A stretch of DNA of 64,000 nt from Arthonia radiata (GCA_002989075.1 PSQN01000003.1:1236865-1300864); one strand, 5' to 3'; shown: positions 50,146 through 61,320, numbered from the stretch's first letter. Translations and numbers: made by a program. The notes: generated from the sequence alone by a model not told the origin.

Positions 50146-52482
50146 CTACTCAGCGACACCAGCGAAGAAGTCGTCATTGCCGCTCTTGTTGTACGCCGAC
50201 AGCGTCGAGAAGAGCTGGAAATCATCACCAGCGAACTGCCCGCCGTAAGCCGCACTCGGGAGCTCGTTCTCGCCCATGGAGCTGGCAGCGGGGCTGTTGG
50301 AAAGGTCTGGTGGACTGCCTGGTGGGGTTTCATGGCCGGCTTCGTCCATTGATTGCCTGCGCTTGGTGGGGCTGGGGAAGCCAGTGCTGTAGGCGTTGCA
50401 CGGGCTAGCTGGAGGAGTGAAATGATGTGTGATGTCCTGGCTGAACATGACGGTGTTGTCCTTGAGTTGCGGCATCGGAGCGCTGATGTGGTCTGCGAAA
50501 GTGGAGTCAGATGCGGCCGACCCCGGTTCTCGGAAAGGCAGATCCATGTTGCATCCATTTGCGAAGACGTGCTGTGGCTCAGTGCTGAAGGAGTGTTGTG
50601 TGGTGTCAAAAGAATGTTGGGTATCATTGAAAGAATGGGAGTGGTCAGCGTTGTGCTGACCGTTGTTGAAAGAATGTTGCTGGGTGCTTGCGAATGAATG
50701 TTGAGCGGTGGTGAATGACTGCTGGGCAGGCTGATACTGATCAACAGTATCGGAAGCTTGCAGAGTGGGGATGTAAGTTTGGTTGATCGAGATGGTCTGG
50801 TTGACGACGGCCGTCTGGCCGTGCGGAGCGTATTGTTGAGCAGCTGCATATGCAGGATCCATGCGCCGAGGTGATCGAACTGGTGAGCCCATGGCGCGAG
50901 CAGCAGCCTCTGCAGTCTGTCTCTGCTGTTTTCGGACGACTTTCTTGGGACTCGACTTGGTGATGCGACCCTCGTCAATGCTCTGAGGACGGTCCTTCTT
51001 GGGGCGCCCGCGCTTGGTGGGACTCCTGACGAGATGGGGGTTCTCCTTCTTCAGGTGCGCGCAGGAGTTGCGTTGGATGTGACGGTCCAGGGCATCCTTG
51101 CGGGAGTTCGCAAAGCCACATGGGCAACTGAACTTATCCTTGCACAAGTGGATCAAGGAATGGCGCTTGGCGTCGTGCGGACGCGTGAATGATTTGTTGC
51201 AAATCAAGCATCCGAACGGTTTGTCCTGAAAGTGAGCCTGTATGTGGTTCTTGCCGTTCTCCGGACGAGCAAAGTAATGACCGCAGCCGTCGAAAAGACA
51301 TTTGAAGCGCTCCTTGGGATTGGGGTTGTTCTCCTCGACCAGATGCTGCATGAGCTCAGCATTGGTCATCGCGCCTGCTTTCCTCTCGATGATGTTCGGG
51401 ATCTCGTCAGAGTCTGAAGCACTGGGGCTGGCGCCTTCTGAAGTTGAGTCTTGCTCGAGCGACTCATCGTTCATCTGAGTATCTTGCGTGTAGGCTTCCT
51501 CGAAGTGCATCTGGGAAAACGAGGCGCCGAGGGCCTTGGAAGGTGACTGATTGCAGCTGAAGTCGACCGAATTGCGGTTGCTGGTGTGATTGCTGTGAGT
51601 TGCAGCGTTGATGAAATCCATGTTATCTCCCGAACCGTTGTCACCTCCACCGACGGATCCAACGTGTCCGCGAGGGCTCGTCATTACAGAGCTTGTCAGG
51701 TCGACAGCTTCTGACTGGACTTGGTGTGGAGGGGTACTTGGAATGAACGGTGTGGGGTGGTTTGATGATTCTGACATTTGGTTTGCAGGTGTACACGGCC
51801 TTTGGCTCCAACCACCCATCGGACGGAAGTCGACCATACTTCGGGATGAATTTGGTCGCTGTCCGTCGTCGGAGTTGGCAGCTTGGTGTGGTCCAAAAGA
51901 CTGTGTGACTGTTTGAGGTCCCATGTCGCTCTGCGACCTCTCAATGGGTAGAGCCGTGTGATTGCCGAAGCTTGCTTGCGGTGCGAACTGAGTATTCCAG
52001 AAGGCATCGAGTCGCTCGTGAGCAAGCTGTCTCGCGATCTCCATCGAGGCCATGGACTGTTGAGATGATGGCCCGTCGTGAGGCATGTATTGGACGGCTT
52101 GCGCCATGTGTGGGTATTGCTGCATTGGCTGTGGCAGCTGCTGGTGTGAGTATTGTGGAAGTCCCGGTCGGGGGCATTGCGCGTGCGCAGTTGCTGTTAT
52201 CTGATGCTGACTGAAGTCAGATCCGCTGTCGTTAGTGAAGGTACCTACCATTGAAGGCGGCCCGCTCTGGAAGTATGGTGCGTATTGTGGTTGCTGTTGT
52301 CCGTGGGGACTCGATGAAGTTGCGTTGCCGAAGTATGCGCTGGTCGAGTCTGAGTATGGTTGCTGTGGTTGATCCAGAGGAGCTGTGATTAGTAAATTGT
52401 TGCCATCGAAGGATGTGGTTGTCGGAGCGTGTGCAAGATCCTGGCTGAAGCCGTGAGACTGGGAATCTTGGGTCGCGGACAT
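50146..52482 (-). CDS. C2H2 zinc-finger transcription factor, Swi5/Ace2-like
   Basis: Single exon, 778 aa from the ATG at 52,482 (context GCGATGTCC). An in-frame ATG at 52,521 would add 13 residues and is the alternative start. Residues 394-474 hold three finger units: CLFDGCGHYFARPENGKNH, then CLICNKSFTRPHDAKRH, then a CPCG-type unit ending in DALDRH and an NSC. The spacing and the CPCG third finger are characteristic of yeast Swi5/Ace2 and their filamentous relatives, which bind DNA and regulate cell-cycle or morphogenesis genes. A basic RGRPKK AT-hook-like patch follows at about 490-500. The N-terminal ~390 residues are Q/S/P-rich and disordered. Residues ~587-640 carry repeated QHSF units. 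It diverges from the ubiquitin-S27a gene. Its exact targets are unknown. Confidence 0.85.
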   Translation of the reverse strand: MSATQDSQSHGFSQDLAHAPTTTSFDGNNLLITAPLDQPQQPYSDSTSAYFGNATSSSPHGQQQPQYAPYFQSGPPSMVGTFTNDSGSDFSQHQITATAHAQCPRPGLPQYSHQQLPQPMQQYPHMAQAVQYMPHDGPSSQQSMASMEIARQLAHERLDAFWNTQFAPQASFGNHTALPIERSQSDMGPQTVTQSFGPHQAANSDDGQRPNSSRSMVDFRPMGGWSQRPCTPANQMSESSNHPTPFIPSTPPHQVQSEAVDLTSSVMTSPRGHVGSVGGGDNGSGDNMDFINAATHSNHTSNRNSVDFSCNQSPSKALGASFSQMHFEEAYTQDTQMNDESLEQDSTSEGASPSASDSDEIPNIIERKAGAMTNAELMQHLVEENNPNPKERFKCLFDGCGHYFARPENGKNHIQAHFQDKPFGCLICNKSFTRPHDAKRHSLIHLCKDKFSCPCGFANSRKDALDRHIQRNSCAHLKKENPHLVRSPTKRGRPKKDRPQSIDEGRITKSSPKKVVRKQQRQTAEAAARAMGSPVRSPRRMDPAYAAAQQYAPHGQTAVVNQTISINQTYIPTLQASDTVDQYQPAQQSFTTAQHSFASTQQHSFNNGQHNADHSHSFNDTQHSFDTTQHSFSTEPQHVFANGCNMDLPFREPGSAASDSTFADHISAPMPQLKDNTVMFSQDITHHFTPPASPCNAYSTGFPSPTKRRQSMDEAGHETPPGSPPDLSNSPAASSMGENELPSAAYGGQFAGDDFQLFSTLSAYNKSGNDDFFAGVAE

Positions 52483-53811
<1,329 letters not shown>

Positions 53812-54018
53812 TAGCCATGTCAATCACATCTGGATCGCATCGTCCTTCAAAGCCCTCGGGACTGTATCACATGTCGTCAGACTGGTTCAATGTACATGAC
53901 ATGTGCTATGTGCAATATGGGTCTGTCGTGTTCGTCGTGCGTCATCAATGCTGACAACGTTTTGAACCGTAGCTCATCAATCGTTTGAACATGCTTCGTA
54001 AGTCGTACTGTCCCGCTC

Positions 54019-55535
54019 TTAGCCCCCTCGCTCATCTCCGTCTGTTCTAGGCATTGCTCCCAGCTCGATGTTTGCGTCGCCACTATGTTCTTGTTCTCCA
54101 TGGGCGGTGTCATGCATAAGTCCTACACTCTCCTCTTCGTGACCTCTCGCCTCCTCGCCCGCGTCAATGACGCTAACCTTCTGCACCGCAACCACGACAG
54201 CCCCACCCAGAATCAAAGCACTGCCACATATGCTCAGTGGACTAGGCACCTGACCCCAGACACCCAAATCCGCTGCCAAAGCGAGGATCATCTGGACGTA
54301 GATCATGTTGTTCGCTCGACTGCTCTTCTCATACGCCAGCCCGGCTGTCAAGAGCACTTGGAAGATGAACCCACTGGTGCCCAGAAAGAACAGTAGCAAC
54401 CACTCTCGCATTGAACGAGGAAGCACAAACGGGACGCTCGGCACGAATACGAGGGCTACACCAGAAACAATGGTACACCACATGGCGAAGTAGTTCACTG
54501 AGATGAAAGGATGGGCGCGCTTGCCAATCCAGCGGATCGTGGTGTATGCTACCGCAGCACCGAGGACCCCGACCATTGCCATGCCGACGGATAAGAGGCG
54601 CTGATGTGGACTTGCCCGAGTGGGAGCATCTGGGGAGCGTCGATGAGTGCCGTCTCCGGGTGTGGTCTTCTCATCTTGAATGCTTTTGTCGGTTGTCGAA
54701 AACAGCGCTGCTGGTCTTGCGATTAGCACCACGCCAGCAAGACTGACGAGTGCTGCAATCTGTTCAGTCCTTGTGTATGGCTGCTTCAACACCTTGCTGC
54801 AGACGTAACAAGCTAGCGGTGGTCCGAGGAAGCTCAACACAGTGGCGTCAGCCAAGGGAAGGTATTCGAGGGACCAGTAGAAGCCGAACACGCCGAAGAA
54901 GCCACCTACACCACGCGCAACTAGTAGTATGCGGACGTTGGGAGCACCAAAAGGGTAATGCTCAACTTGTGCATACCACATATAGATCATCGCGAGGGTG
55001 AAGGTTATCGACATGCGAACGAAGAGGATTTGTAGAGGGTCCATGCCAGGCTCATGTTCGGTGCCCCGTTCCAGAAGGCGCGTGGAAATATCTATTGCGG
55101 TGTGTTAGCACTGGCTCAGCGAACAACAGCCGCGCTCAACATGGGAAGCGCACTCATTGTTACAGCGAAGAGTTGGGAGATGAGCACCAATGCGACACCC
55201 TTGTTGCGCACCCAGGACTGCCGAGCTGCCCGCTTCCAGCGCGCCGACCTTGTGTGATCTTTCTCATCATCCAATCTTAGCGTGCGCAAATGATTCGAAC
55301 GCCGGTCTTGGGAGTGATGAAGCCGTAGCTCTGGCAGGTCGTCCGCGGAGAGTATTGATAAGGTATCGGGCGAGTCTGGTCTGCTATGGGGTGCGAGGTA
55401 CGACTGGTGTGAATTGACTTTAGCCAAGCCGTCTATGCCAGGCTTGGAGTCCTGATCATTGCTGATGGCGTCGACGCCGGCTTCTACAATCTTGTTGCTG
55501 GCTTTTTCATTTGGTCGCGTGCTATCTTGTGTCAT
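54019..55535 (-). CDS. EamA/DMT-superfamily membrane transporter
   Basis: Two exons, 55,535-55,154 and 55,091-54,019, give 484 aa. The 62-bp intron (GTGCGC ... CAATAG) has a CTAAC branch site, and splicing at phase 1 restores the family pattern VTMNISTRLLE followed by MDPLQILFVRM. About 100 hydrophilic residues precede TM1 (GVALVLISQLFAVTM). Two EamA repeats follow with about ten membrane segments; the helix LADATVLSFLGPPLACYV ends the first repeat and ANNMIYVQMILALAADLGV the second. A charged linker of about 40 residues separates the halves, and a hydrophilic tail of about 50 residues ends the protein. This layout matches fungal drug/metabolite transporters (SLC35G-like). The substrate is unknown. 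It converges on the ubiquitin gene with 268 bp between stops. Confidence 0.87.
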
Positions 55536-55658
55536 GATGACGAGAGACGGAGGTGGGGCGCGTGAGACGAAAGGAGACAGCAAGCACTCTACAAGTCTTG
55601 GGATGCATTTGTACAGCACACTGTATACAACATGTACATGAGAGGCGGACGAGATGAG

Positions 55659-56177
55659 TCAAAGAAGGCGAAGCCGTGCCGCGGGTCGCTCTTGTGCCTG
55701 CGTTGAGTGGAGTTTGAACTCTGTAGCGAGGACGTCAATGATTGCTTCTCGCTGCCTCGGCTCATCCAGTCCCGAGTATTTGGAGCTAGCCACAACGAGC
55801 AGCCCCGTGAATGTCCACTTCCTCTGCTCGTGGATGATCTTTGATACTTTGCAACTCATGACGATGCATGTAAGAAGACTGCGGAGACATGCAACACATT
55901 CTTGAAAACATCTATCAAAAAGCGGGAAAATGATTTCCACCGGCGTAATGCTGCAAGATAGAGTCTTTTTAAAGTGAAGGTTGCCCCTGAAATGCCACGC
56001 GATCACAGTGAAAGGTGGGAGCACAGGATGAGCCATGCCTTGCAGTCGAGACCACTGTGGGCCTGGTACTCGTGACTGACAATGCAGAGATAATGTAGTT
56101 GACTTGTGATGTGAGCCCGAAGCCTCGCGCTTTTGGCATAGGCACTTAGCATGCGACGAGGAAATGCTTCTCAGCAT
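55659..56177 (-). CDS. Uncertain ORF, 172 aa, with weak BolA-like segment
   Basis: An ATG-started frame just upstream of the transporter on the same strand. Residues about 121-163 (a run around LLVVASSKYSGLDEPR, then REAIIDVLATEF, then LH) loosely recall the second half of a BolA fold (V-S-x-F-x-G ... R-x-R ... L-x-x-E ... H). The typical upstream histidine motif and downstream T-P-E are missing. The first 100 residues resemble nothing. It may be a decayed or spliced gene, or chance. I would not rely on it. Confidence 0.2.
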   Translation of the reverse strand: MLRSISSSHAKCLCQKREASGSHHKSTTLSLHCQSRVPGPQWSRLQGMAHPVLPPFTVIAWHFRGNLHFKKTLSCSITPVEIIFPLFDRCFQECVACLRSLLTCIVMSCKVSKIIHEQRKWTFTGLLVVASSKYSGLDEPRQREAIIDVLATEFKLHSTQAQERPAARLRLL

Positions 56178-56900
56178 ACAGTATTAGAACAGCACATGTA
56201 CGGGCACTCGCCTCCAATCAGAAAACCAAGACGATGCTGAAATATGAGAAGCTGCACATCGTTGTCTATCGAAAGCGGTTGTTCTCTTATATCACGCAGC
56301 TGCTTGTAAATTCTACAGGATGCCAGAATTATGATTACAAGCAAGGTGAAACTTGGGCGTAAACATGCGCCTAGCCAGATCGAAGGATAGCAAACCTCTA
56401 CGATCAAAGGCGCTGCATATCCGTGGTCAGAGGTGGCAGTTTTGCCTATTCCCTCATCCATTCGGCAATCAGGCAGGACCCGGCCCAAGATAACGAAGTA
56501 ATGACAATCCATGAACGGCCGCGACTGCAAAATATGACTGCATGAAGGGTGAGACCCAAGATGTCAGCACAGCCTCTTCTGAAGTTTGTTCCGGTCCCGA
56601 CCAAGATTATTTCAGGCAGCGCCAGCACGTCAGCTGTCAGACGATGATTTCGAGGCCACAAAACAGAAGGTGTGAAAGCTCTATGGCTTGTTCTTCGCAC
56701 GCCTACTGAGCCTTGCTAGTCGGTGGATGTCGCCAGGGTCGCGTCGCGTCGCGTCGGGAGGGTTTCACTTCCCCCACCTGGTCGCGCCCCAACACGCGTT
56801 TCAAACACGACAAACGCGCCCTCATCTCCATGACGACGCTGGAAGCCTCTAGAACCTGCCGATCAAGGTCACATGATTGCTGGAGCCTTGCTGGCGCCAA
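56178..56900. other. Intergenic, no gene seen
   Basis: Short frames on both strands without support. A small run of the pentamer GCGTC (GTCGCGTCGCGTCGCGTCGG) lies near 56,739-56,758. Confidence 0.35.
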
Positions 56901-57150
56901 GCCTTTAGCCGCATAAATGTTTTTCTTCCGCGCTCATCCTTCCTTCCTCCTCCTTCACACTTTCATCAATCATCTTTCACCACTAGCTTCTTCCTCCTTC
57001 TTTGACCTTTCCCCATTCTTCCCAACATCACCATCTCACCAGCCTCTCCATCATACCAACTTCATCATCTCCGCAACCTCACCATCTCACCGATCTCAAC
57101 CTCACCATCTCACCAAACCCAACCTCATCTTCCCGGCATCGACACCTCCT
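56901..57150 (+). promoter_or_regulatory. Pyrimidine-rich tract with CACCATCTCACC repeats
   Basis: About 240 bp that are nearly all C and T on the plus strand, with the motif CACCATCTCACC recurring three times or so near 57,028-57,115. Long CT-rich leaders of this kind often lie just upstream of strongly expressed fungal genes. No convincing coding region follows, so a non-coding transcript or a lost gene is possible. Confidence 0.35.
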
Positions 57151-57775
57151 ACCGTCCGCAACGACGGTAAACTACGCGTCGTGTGAGTCAGGTTCCGACG
57201 TTAAACAAAGCGAGGCCGGAGCTTCTGACAGTCTTGCACCGTCATCGGAAGCTGTCCGGGTCTGACAGAATCCCGTTACTGTCCGGCAACTCCCTGTCAA
57301 CGAGTCGATGTTTGCCAGTTTTTCTCGTACAAGCCGAAACTGGACGTTCTTTGGCAGGTTTCTCACGCATCAGACAACTGCACGACTCACCACCCGCGCA
57401 GCGGTGGTCGGGATTGGCGCACTCGTCAGTGCTCGGCTGACTGTCACCGTTAGCGACAGCCGTCGTCTTGTCCATTCTCGACGACAACAACGAATGGATC
57501 GGCTTTTTGAAAGTTTCCCCGTCCCCGCAAACTTCTCGGCGAGTCGCCTCCGATATGGTGGCCGGCATGGAAAGACTGCTGCGACTTCCCGGGTGATGAC
57601 AGTGTCTCCCTCGTCAATCGAGTCTGTCCGGCCAGCTGCCTCCGATATGGTAGCCGGCATTTGCACAGGTTCGTTAGTGCACGTGTCAGCCTGCCACCGT
57701 AATCGAGGTCGGTTATCTGCAAGTCCTTGACGTAACAAAAGACTTGCCGGCCGCAACGCCGCTAAACTACGTCTG
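57151..57775. repeat. Segment bounded and filled by short direct repeats
   Basis: A ~20-bp direct repeat of the form CGCAACGaCGgTAAACTACG occurs near 57,157 and again near 57,751 (as CGCAACGCCGCTAAACTACG). Inside, CTCCGATATGGTgGCCGGCAT occurs twice about 91 bp apart (near 57,548 and 57,639). No coding domain is recognised. It may be a small degraded non-autonomous element or a local duplication. Confidence 0.4.
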
Positions 57776-57875
57776 CACGAGTTTGCCTTCGCGTGGCGCA
57801 GATGTTAGTAGTCGGACTTGTTCGATGAACTGAAAGCTCTTCCATGAATCAATCAACTTGACCTTGCTCTTCGAT

Positions 57876-57926
57876 CTTCTTCTTCTTCTTCTTCTTCTTC
57901 TTCTTCTTCTTCTTCTTCTTCTTCTT
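57876..57926 (+). repeat. (CTT)17 microsatellite
   Basis: Seventeen uninterrupted CTT units. Translated, it yields an artificial poly-leucine run. Confidence 0.97.
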
Positions 57927-58100
57927 TATGCGTCTTTCAAGCTGCATCCTGTGACTTTCTCAGCATGCTCGTATTCGCTCGCTATCAAATCTGCTGCTGG
58001 CGTCTCCTTCATCTCCGCATGTATCAACACAACGACTTCAGCATCTCCACAAAATGAGCAACACCCTTCTCATCACCGCTTTGTTCAAGATGTCGCTTTG

Positions 58101-58265
58101 AACAGATGTAAGGCAAATGCAAGTTGCTACTGCGGCCAACAGTATGGCTCGTCATGTGAACGCCTGGCTATCATTGGAACCGAGAAATGCAACTGCCCTT
58201 GGGGTGAGCTGCGTGGTGACATGCTGTACGTTCTCTGTGGAACTCTCAATGATGTCGACCTCAGA
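58101..58265 (+). CDS. Possible exon of a cysteine-rich small protein
   Basis: Between the microsatellite and the minisatellite, a non-repetitive open stretch encodes seven cysteines in about 45 residues (C-x6-C-x-C-x6-C-x10-C-x-C-x12-C, including SCYCGQQYGSSCERL). This spacing is typical of small secreted or EGF-like proteins. No in-frame ATG lies upstream in this frame, so a start exon with signal peptide would have to be joined by splicing, and I could not find one. It could be a relic or chance. Confidence 0.28.
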
Positions 58266-58504
58266 TCTTCCTCAACTCACCTTCCCAGCCATCGCGCTGG
58301 CTTGAGAACCTCCTCATCAAGCCCCATTCTGACCTCGCCAGCTCCGTGCTTCTTTGCAGGCCTGTTCGAAAATACCACTCTGCACCCCACCACGCTCTCC
58401 TCCTCCGAAGCCGCTCCATCTATCTCTCCTTCCCTCTTTCTTAGTATCTCCAAGACCGTTACACGATCTCTTACGGAACTGCACCATGGCCTCTCCGGCG
58501 ATCT

Positions 58505-58848
58505 CAGATCTCTCTACCTCCGGTCCTCCGCCTCTCGTTCTACGCAGCCTTTCGTTCTTCGCAGCCTGTATTGCTCCGCAGCGTCTCCTTGTCCGCAGCT
58601 TCTCGATATCCGCAGCCTCTCGACCTCCGCAGCCTCTATTGATCCACGTCGTCTCCTTCTCCGCAGCCTCTCGTCCTCTGCAGCCTCTCTTCTCCGCAGC
58701 CTCTATCGGTCCACGGCGTCTCCTTTCCCGCAGTCTCTTGTCCTCTGCAGCCTCTCGTCCTTCGCAGCCTCTCGCCCTTCGCAGCCTCTCGCCCTTCGCA
58801 GCCTCTCGACCTCCGCAGCCTCTCGACCTCCGCAGCCTCTCCTGCTTC
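58505..58848 (+). repeat. 17-bp minisatellite
   Basis: Many imperfect copies of a unit like GCAGCCTCTCGCCCTTC, cleanest between about 58,750 and 58,845. Because 17 is not a multiple of three, all three plus-strand frames translate the same 17-residue cycle (Ala-Ala-Ser-Arg-Pro ... Leu-Arg-Ser-Leu). Long overlapping open frames appear on both strands here and should not be taken as genes. Confidence 0.9.
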
Positions 58849-60127
58849 TATTTGTCCACTTACTCTGCTGTTCCGCCTCTTCTCCACCCCTCTCGACCTC
58901 CAAACACTCACGGTCTTCAGACTCTGTAGACGCTTTAGGTTCTCCACTAGGAAGATCACCCCCTGGAGCAATAAGGCCGGCAATGGCAACGTTCTCGAGT
59001 AACCACTCCAGTCAAAGCGGCGCCCGAGCCGTGGAATCTGGGTCAGTGCCAGTGGAGATACCTTCGAGATGGCCTGAAGAGGCACCTGACGAGACACACG
59101 GATGCTCTGAGACCTACTCGAAGACGATGTATTGATCCAATTTGATCGAGAAAGTGAGATGGCCGTAGCATCCAGCTGTCAGACCAGAAGTGTCTAGCGC
59201 ATATCAGGGCATAGGTCATCAAAGCTAGACGAAGAAGCGAGGAAAGTGAGATGCAAATGCGGTGTGTTAGTGCGCAGGATTTTCTAAAAGGTCATCGATG
59301 CAGCAGTCATACCAGCGATTATTGACTACAATCCTGACTCCATCGATCATCGCTGGCGCTTCGATCGCTTGAGGGCGCTTCACCGCTTACAGGCGGATAG
59401 ATGTGGGTTCTGTGGATCTTATCTGCAGCTATTGCGGAGGTGACAGTAAAGCATTGATACCAGCGGCATACGGTGCCAAAACGGAGCTCAAGGTAAAGCG
59501 CCGGCGGAAGCAAGATCGTAAAAGGCCGCAAGGAGGCACACGGGAATGCTCTGGAATCTACCACCTCGGCAGCTTCACTCAAGATCGTAAAACTTTGCGG
59601 ATGTCTAGCCTCTGCATTCATCCTTTAGAACCGCACTACCTCAGAACTGCAACTAGTTTTGACAGCTTTGTGTCCGCCCTGCCCAGCCGCTGCGATGAGC
59701 CAGTGCCCCACCGCGGGACCTTGTAAATGCCTGTGCACAGACTGTGGATAGATGCTGATGAGCTGCATCCGACGATCGTCTCCTTCCAATCGAGAGGTAA
59801 GTGCAAGTCGACATTAATGGTGTAAGCCGAGCCAGGAGGAGACCATGTGATGCACGGTCTACTTGCCGATATATATCAGCTATAGCAGGAAAGACGTGAC
59901 TTGGAGTAAGAAGAAAATGCTGCTCGGAAAGGTTAGAAGTCATTTCCAGACATGGTTAACCTACAATGACGACTGACTGCACAATCGGCGGGGTATTTGC
60001 TGCTCTTTCTGATCAAGCATCCCGGGCAAGGTTCCAAATAAGTCAGGGTTTTTCAGGTCAGGTTGAGTCAGGACCCCAATATGACTCAGGTGAGTCGGTG
60101 ATAAGGCCAACCCTGATTTGAGCCGAC
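58849..60127. other. Intergenic, no gene seen
   Basis: About 1.3 kb with short unsupported frames. Near the right end (60,064-60,135) several TGA(G/C)TCA-like sites cluster: TGAGTCA at 60,064-60,070, TGACTCA at 60,082-60,088, and variants beside them. These fit the bZIP (AP-1/Gcn4/Yap) core, though an imperfect short repeat would look the same. Confidence 0.4.
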
Positions 60128-60457
60128 TCATTCAATAGCCTGAGCATCCGTCCTCGACTGTTCCGGACACTGGCATCCCTCTGGAGGCATTCCATAACGG
60201 GAGTGGAACCAGTGAAGCTCTGATTCTTTGTACCACCACCAGAAGCCACCCTGAGGTGCAATATGTCGACGAACCCATCCAGTAAGATCCTCAGGGGGAT
60301 CCTTTTGGACGTAGAAACGCGTTCGCATGGGGTCGTTTTGGTCTACCGCTACGGGATGGCCTCGTTCCGGATGAACGTGGAACGCCGCCGCCTCAGGCTG
60401 CTCAACTGTGCCGGTTGGCACGCCAGCTTGAGTGGAAGGATCGACTGGATGTGGCAT
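60128..60457 (-). CDS. Small protein, unknown family, copy 1 of 3
   Basis: 109 aa from the ATG at 60,457. The start context (TCTAGGATGCCA) closely matches that of copy 2 (TCAAGGATGCCA), which supports this start. Residues aligned with the other two copies: FHVHPERGHP, a D-Q near the middle, RFYV, then W-x-x-R-H and the tryptophan run GGFWWWYKESEL. The other copies have (G)xxWWF or HWF at the same place. No signal peptide or membrane segment is seen, so a cytosolic or nuclear site is more likely. This copy is the most diverged and has a longer tail after the Trp block, ending CQCPEQSRTDAQAIE. A conserved upstream block lies at 60,616-60,690. I do not recognise the family, and no function is claimed. 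Confidence 0.55.
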   Translation of the reverse strand: MPHPVDPSTQAGVPTGTVEQPEAAAFHVHPERGHPVAVDQNDPMRTRFYVQKDPPEDLTGWVRRHIAPQGGFWWWYKESELHWFHSRYGMPPEGCQCPEQSRTDAQAIE

Positions 60458-60615
60458 CCTAGATGAGATGGGCTCGCTGTTAATCAATGATGTTATAAAG
60501 CTATACTACTCAGGCTGTTGATGAGAAGCAGATAGCGGACGAAAGAGTAGAGCTGCACACTATAATGCTGCATTTAAGTATCATAAAGCGCAGTCTTGTT
60601 TTATATAGTTGCGAA

Positions 60616-60690
60616 ATGTTGACACGTTAGGTGCAAGCGCAACAGACGCCGGGTGGATCTTCCAAAGTGACAGATTTCAACGGTGGATCA
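60616..60690 (-). promoter_or_regulatory. Duplicated upstream block, copy 1
   Basis: 75 bp, about 82% identical by eye to 61,837-61,911. It shares ATGTTGACACGTT, AACAGACGC and GGTGGATCA. It lies about 160 bp upstream of the start codon of small-protein copy 1, just as the partner lies about 190 bp upstream of copy 2. Its position suggests a promoter or 5' leader carried along in gene duplication. Confidence 0.7.
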
Positions 60691-60707
60691 CTGTGGGGTA
60701 GGTCTGA

Positions 60708-60749
60708 GGGCAGCCCAAAACCAAAGCCTAAATTCAAATTGGGCTGCCC
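60708..60749. other. Perfect 11-bp inverted repeat (hairpin)
   Basis: GGGCAGCCCAA (60,708-60,718) and TTGGGCTGCCC (60,739-60,749) pair perfectly around a 20-base AT-rich loop. It sits next to the conserved upstream block of copy 1. It could be a transcript hairpin, a terminator for an unseen gene, or a binding site. Confidence 0.8.
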
Positions 60750-61216
60750 CGTAGTGTTCTCCGGTCCACCGGATTTTACCTGCTGTTGGGGTATATTTCG
60801 AAAGATATGATAGCAACATTAGAGCTGGCAGAACAAAGGTAGGATACAAGATGGAAATACTCTATCACATATTTGTGCGGCGCTTGAAGCCAAGCATGGT
60901 TTGAATATTAAAAAGATGGCTTTGGTGGTGCAAAGAACTTGACCACTTCGAACGCCGTCAGCGACAGAAAGGCGTTATGGAGTAAGCCTGCGATGTGGCC
61001 ACCTTTGCAGAAACAGATTGGAACTGAGGCTAGGCTAAGATCGGAAAATGGAGACTGCGAAACATATTGAATGCACATCGGTGATATTTAGTGCCCTGAA
61101 TCCTAAAAGATCATGGAACTACGGGCTCCGGTAGTCATGTTCCAGAACGCACAGCAGCACGCGTCACTGAAATATCGAAACCGCGCAAGCCAGATTGTAG
61201 AAAGAGGATGCATTGC
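60750..61216. other. Intergenic between small-gene copies
   Basis: No gene or repeat recognised. Confidence 0.35.
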
Positions 61217-61320
61217 TACTATCGAGAGACGACGCAGTGCAGCACTATCTCTTCGAGCATCTCGTTGCCATATGTTTCAGCGTCGGCCGGCAAGTGATCC
61301 TCTCACGGGAATATCGTCCA
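61217..61320 (-). repeat. Shared 3' flank of small-gene copies 2 and 3
   Basis: About 100 bp homologous to 63,647-63,750. Both contain CTATCGAGAGACGACGCAG and AGTGATCCTCTC. It covers the end of copy 2 and its 3' flank, which shows that whole gene segments, not only coding sequence, were duplicated. Confidence 0.8.

Noticed and set aside
50112-50978. 288-codon minus-strand frame overlapping the zinc-finger gene
   Set aside because: Shifted frame of the same strand; low complexity, no domain, while the main frame has clear zinc fingers.
57308-57756. Frames of 128-140 codons on both strands near 57.5 kb
   Set aside because: Mutually overlapping, compositionally biased and containing internal repeated motifs; no domain.
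58636-59097. 153-codon minus-strand open frame
   Set aside because: Antisense translation of the same minisatellite; no independent support.
57858-59135. A 425-codon plus-strand open frame starting with poly-leucine
   Set aside because: It begins at a non-ATG codon, its leucine run is the (CTT)17 microsatellite, and most of the rest is the 17-bp minisatellite, which is open in all frames. Only a short cysteine-rich part is kept as a doubtful exon.
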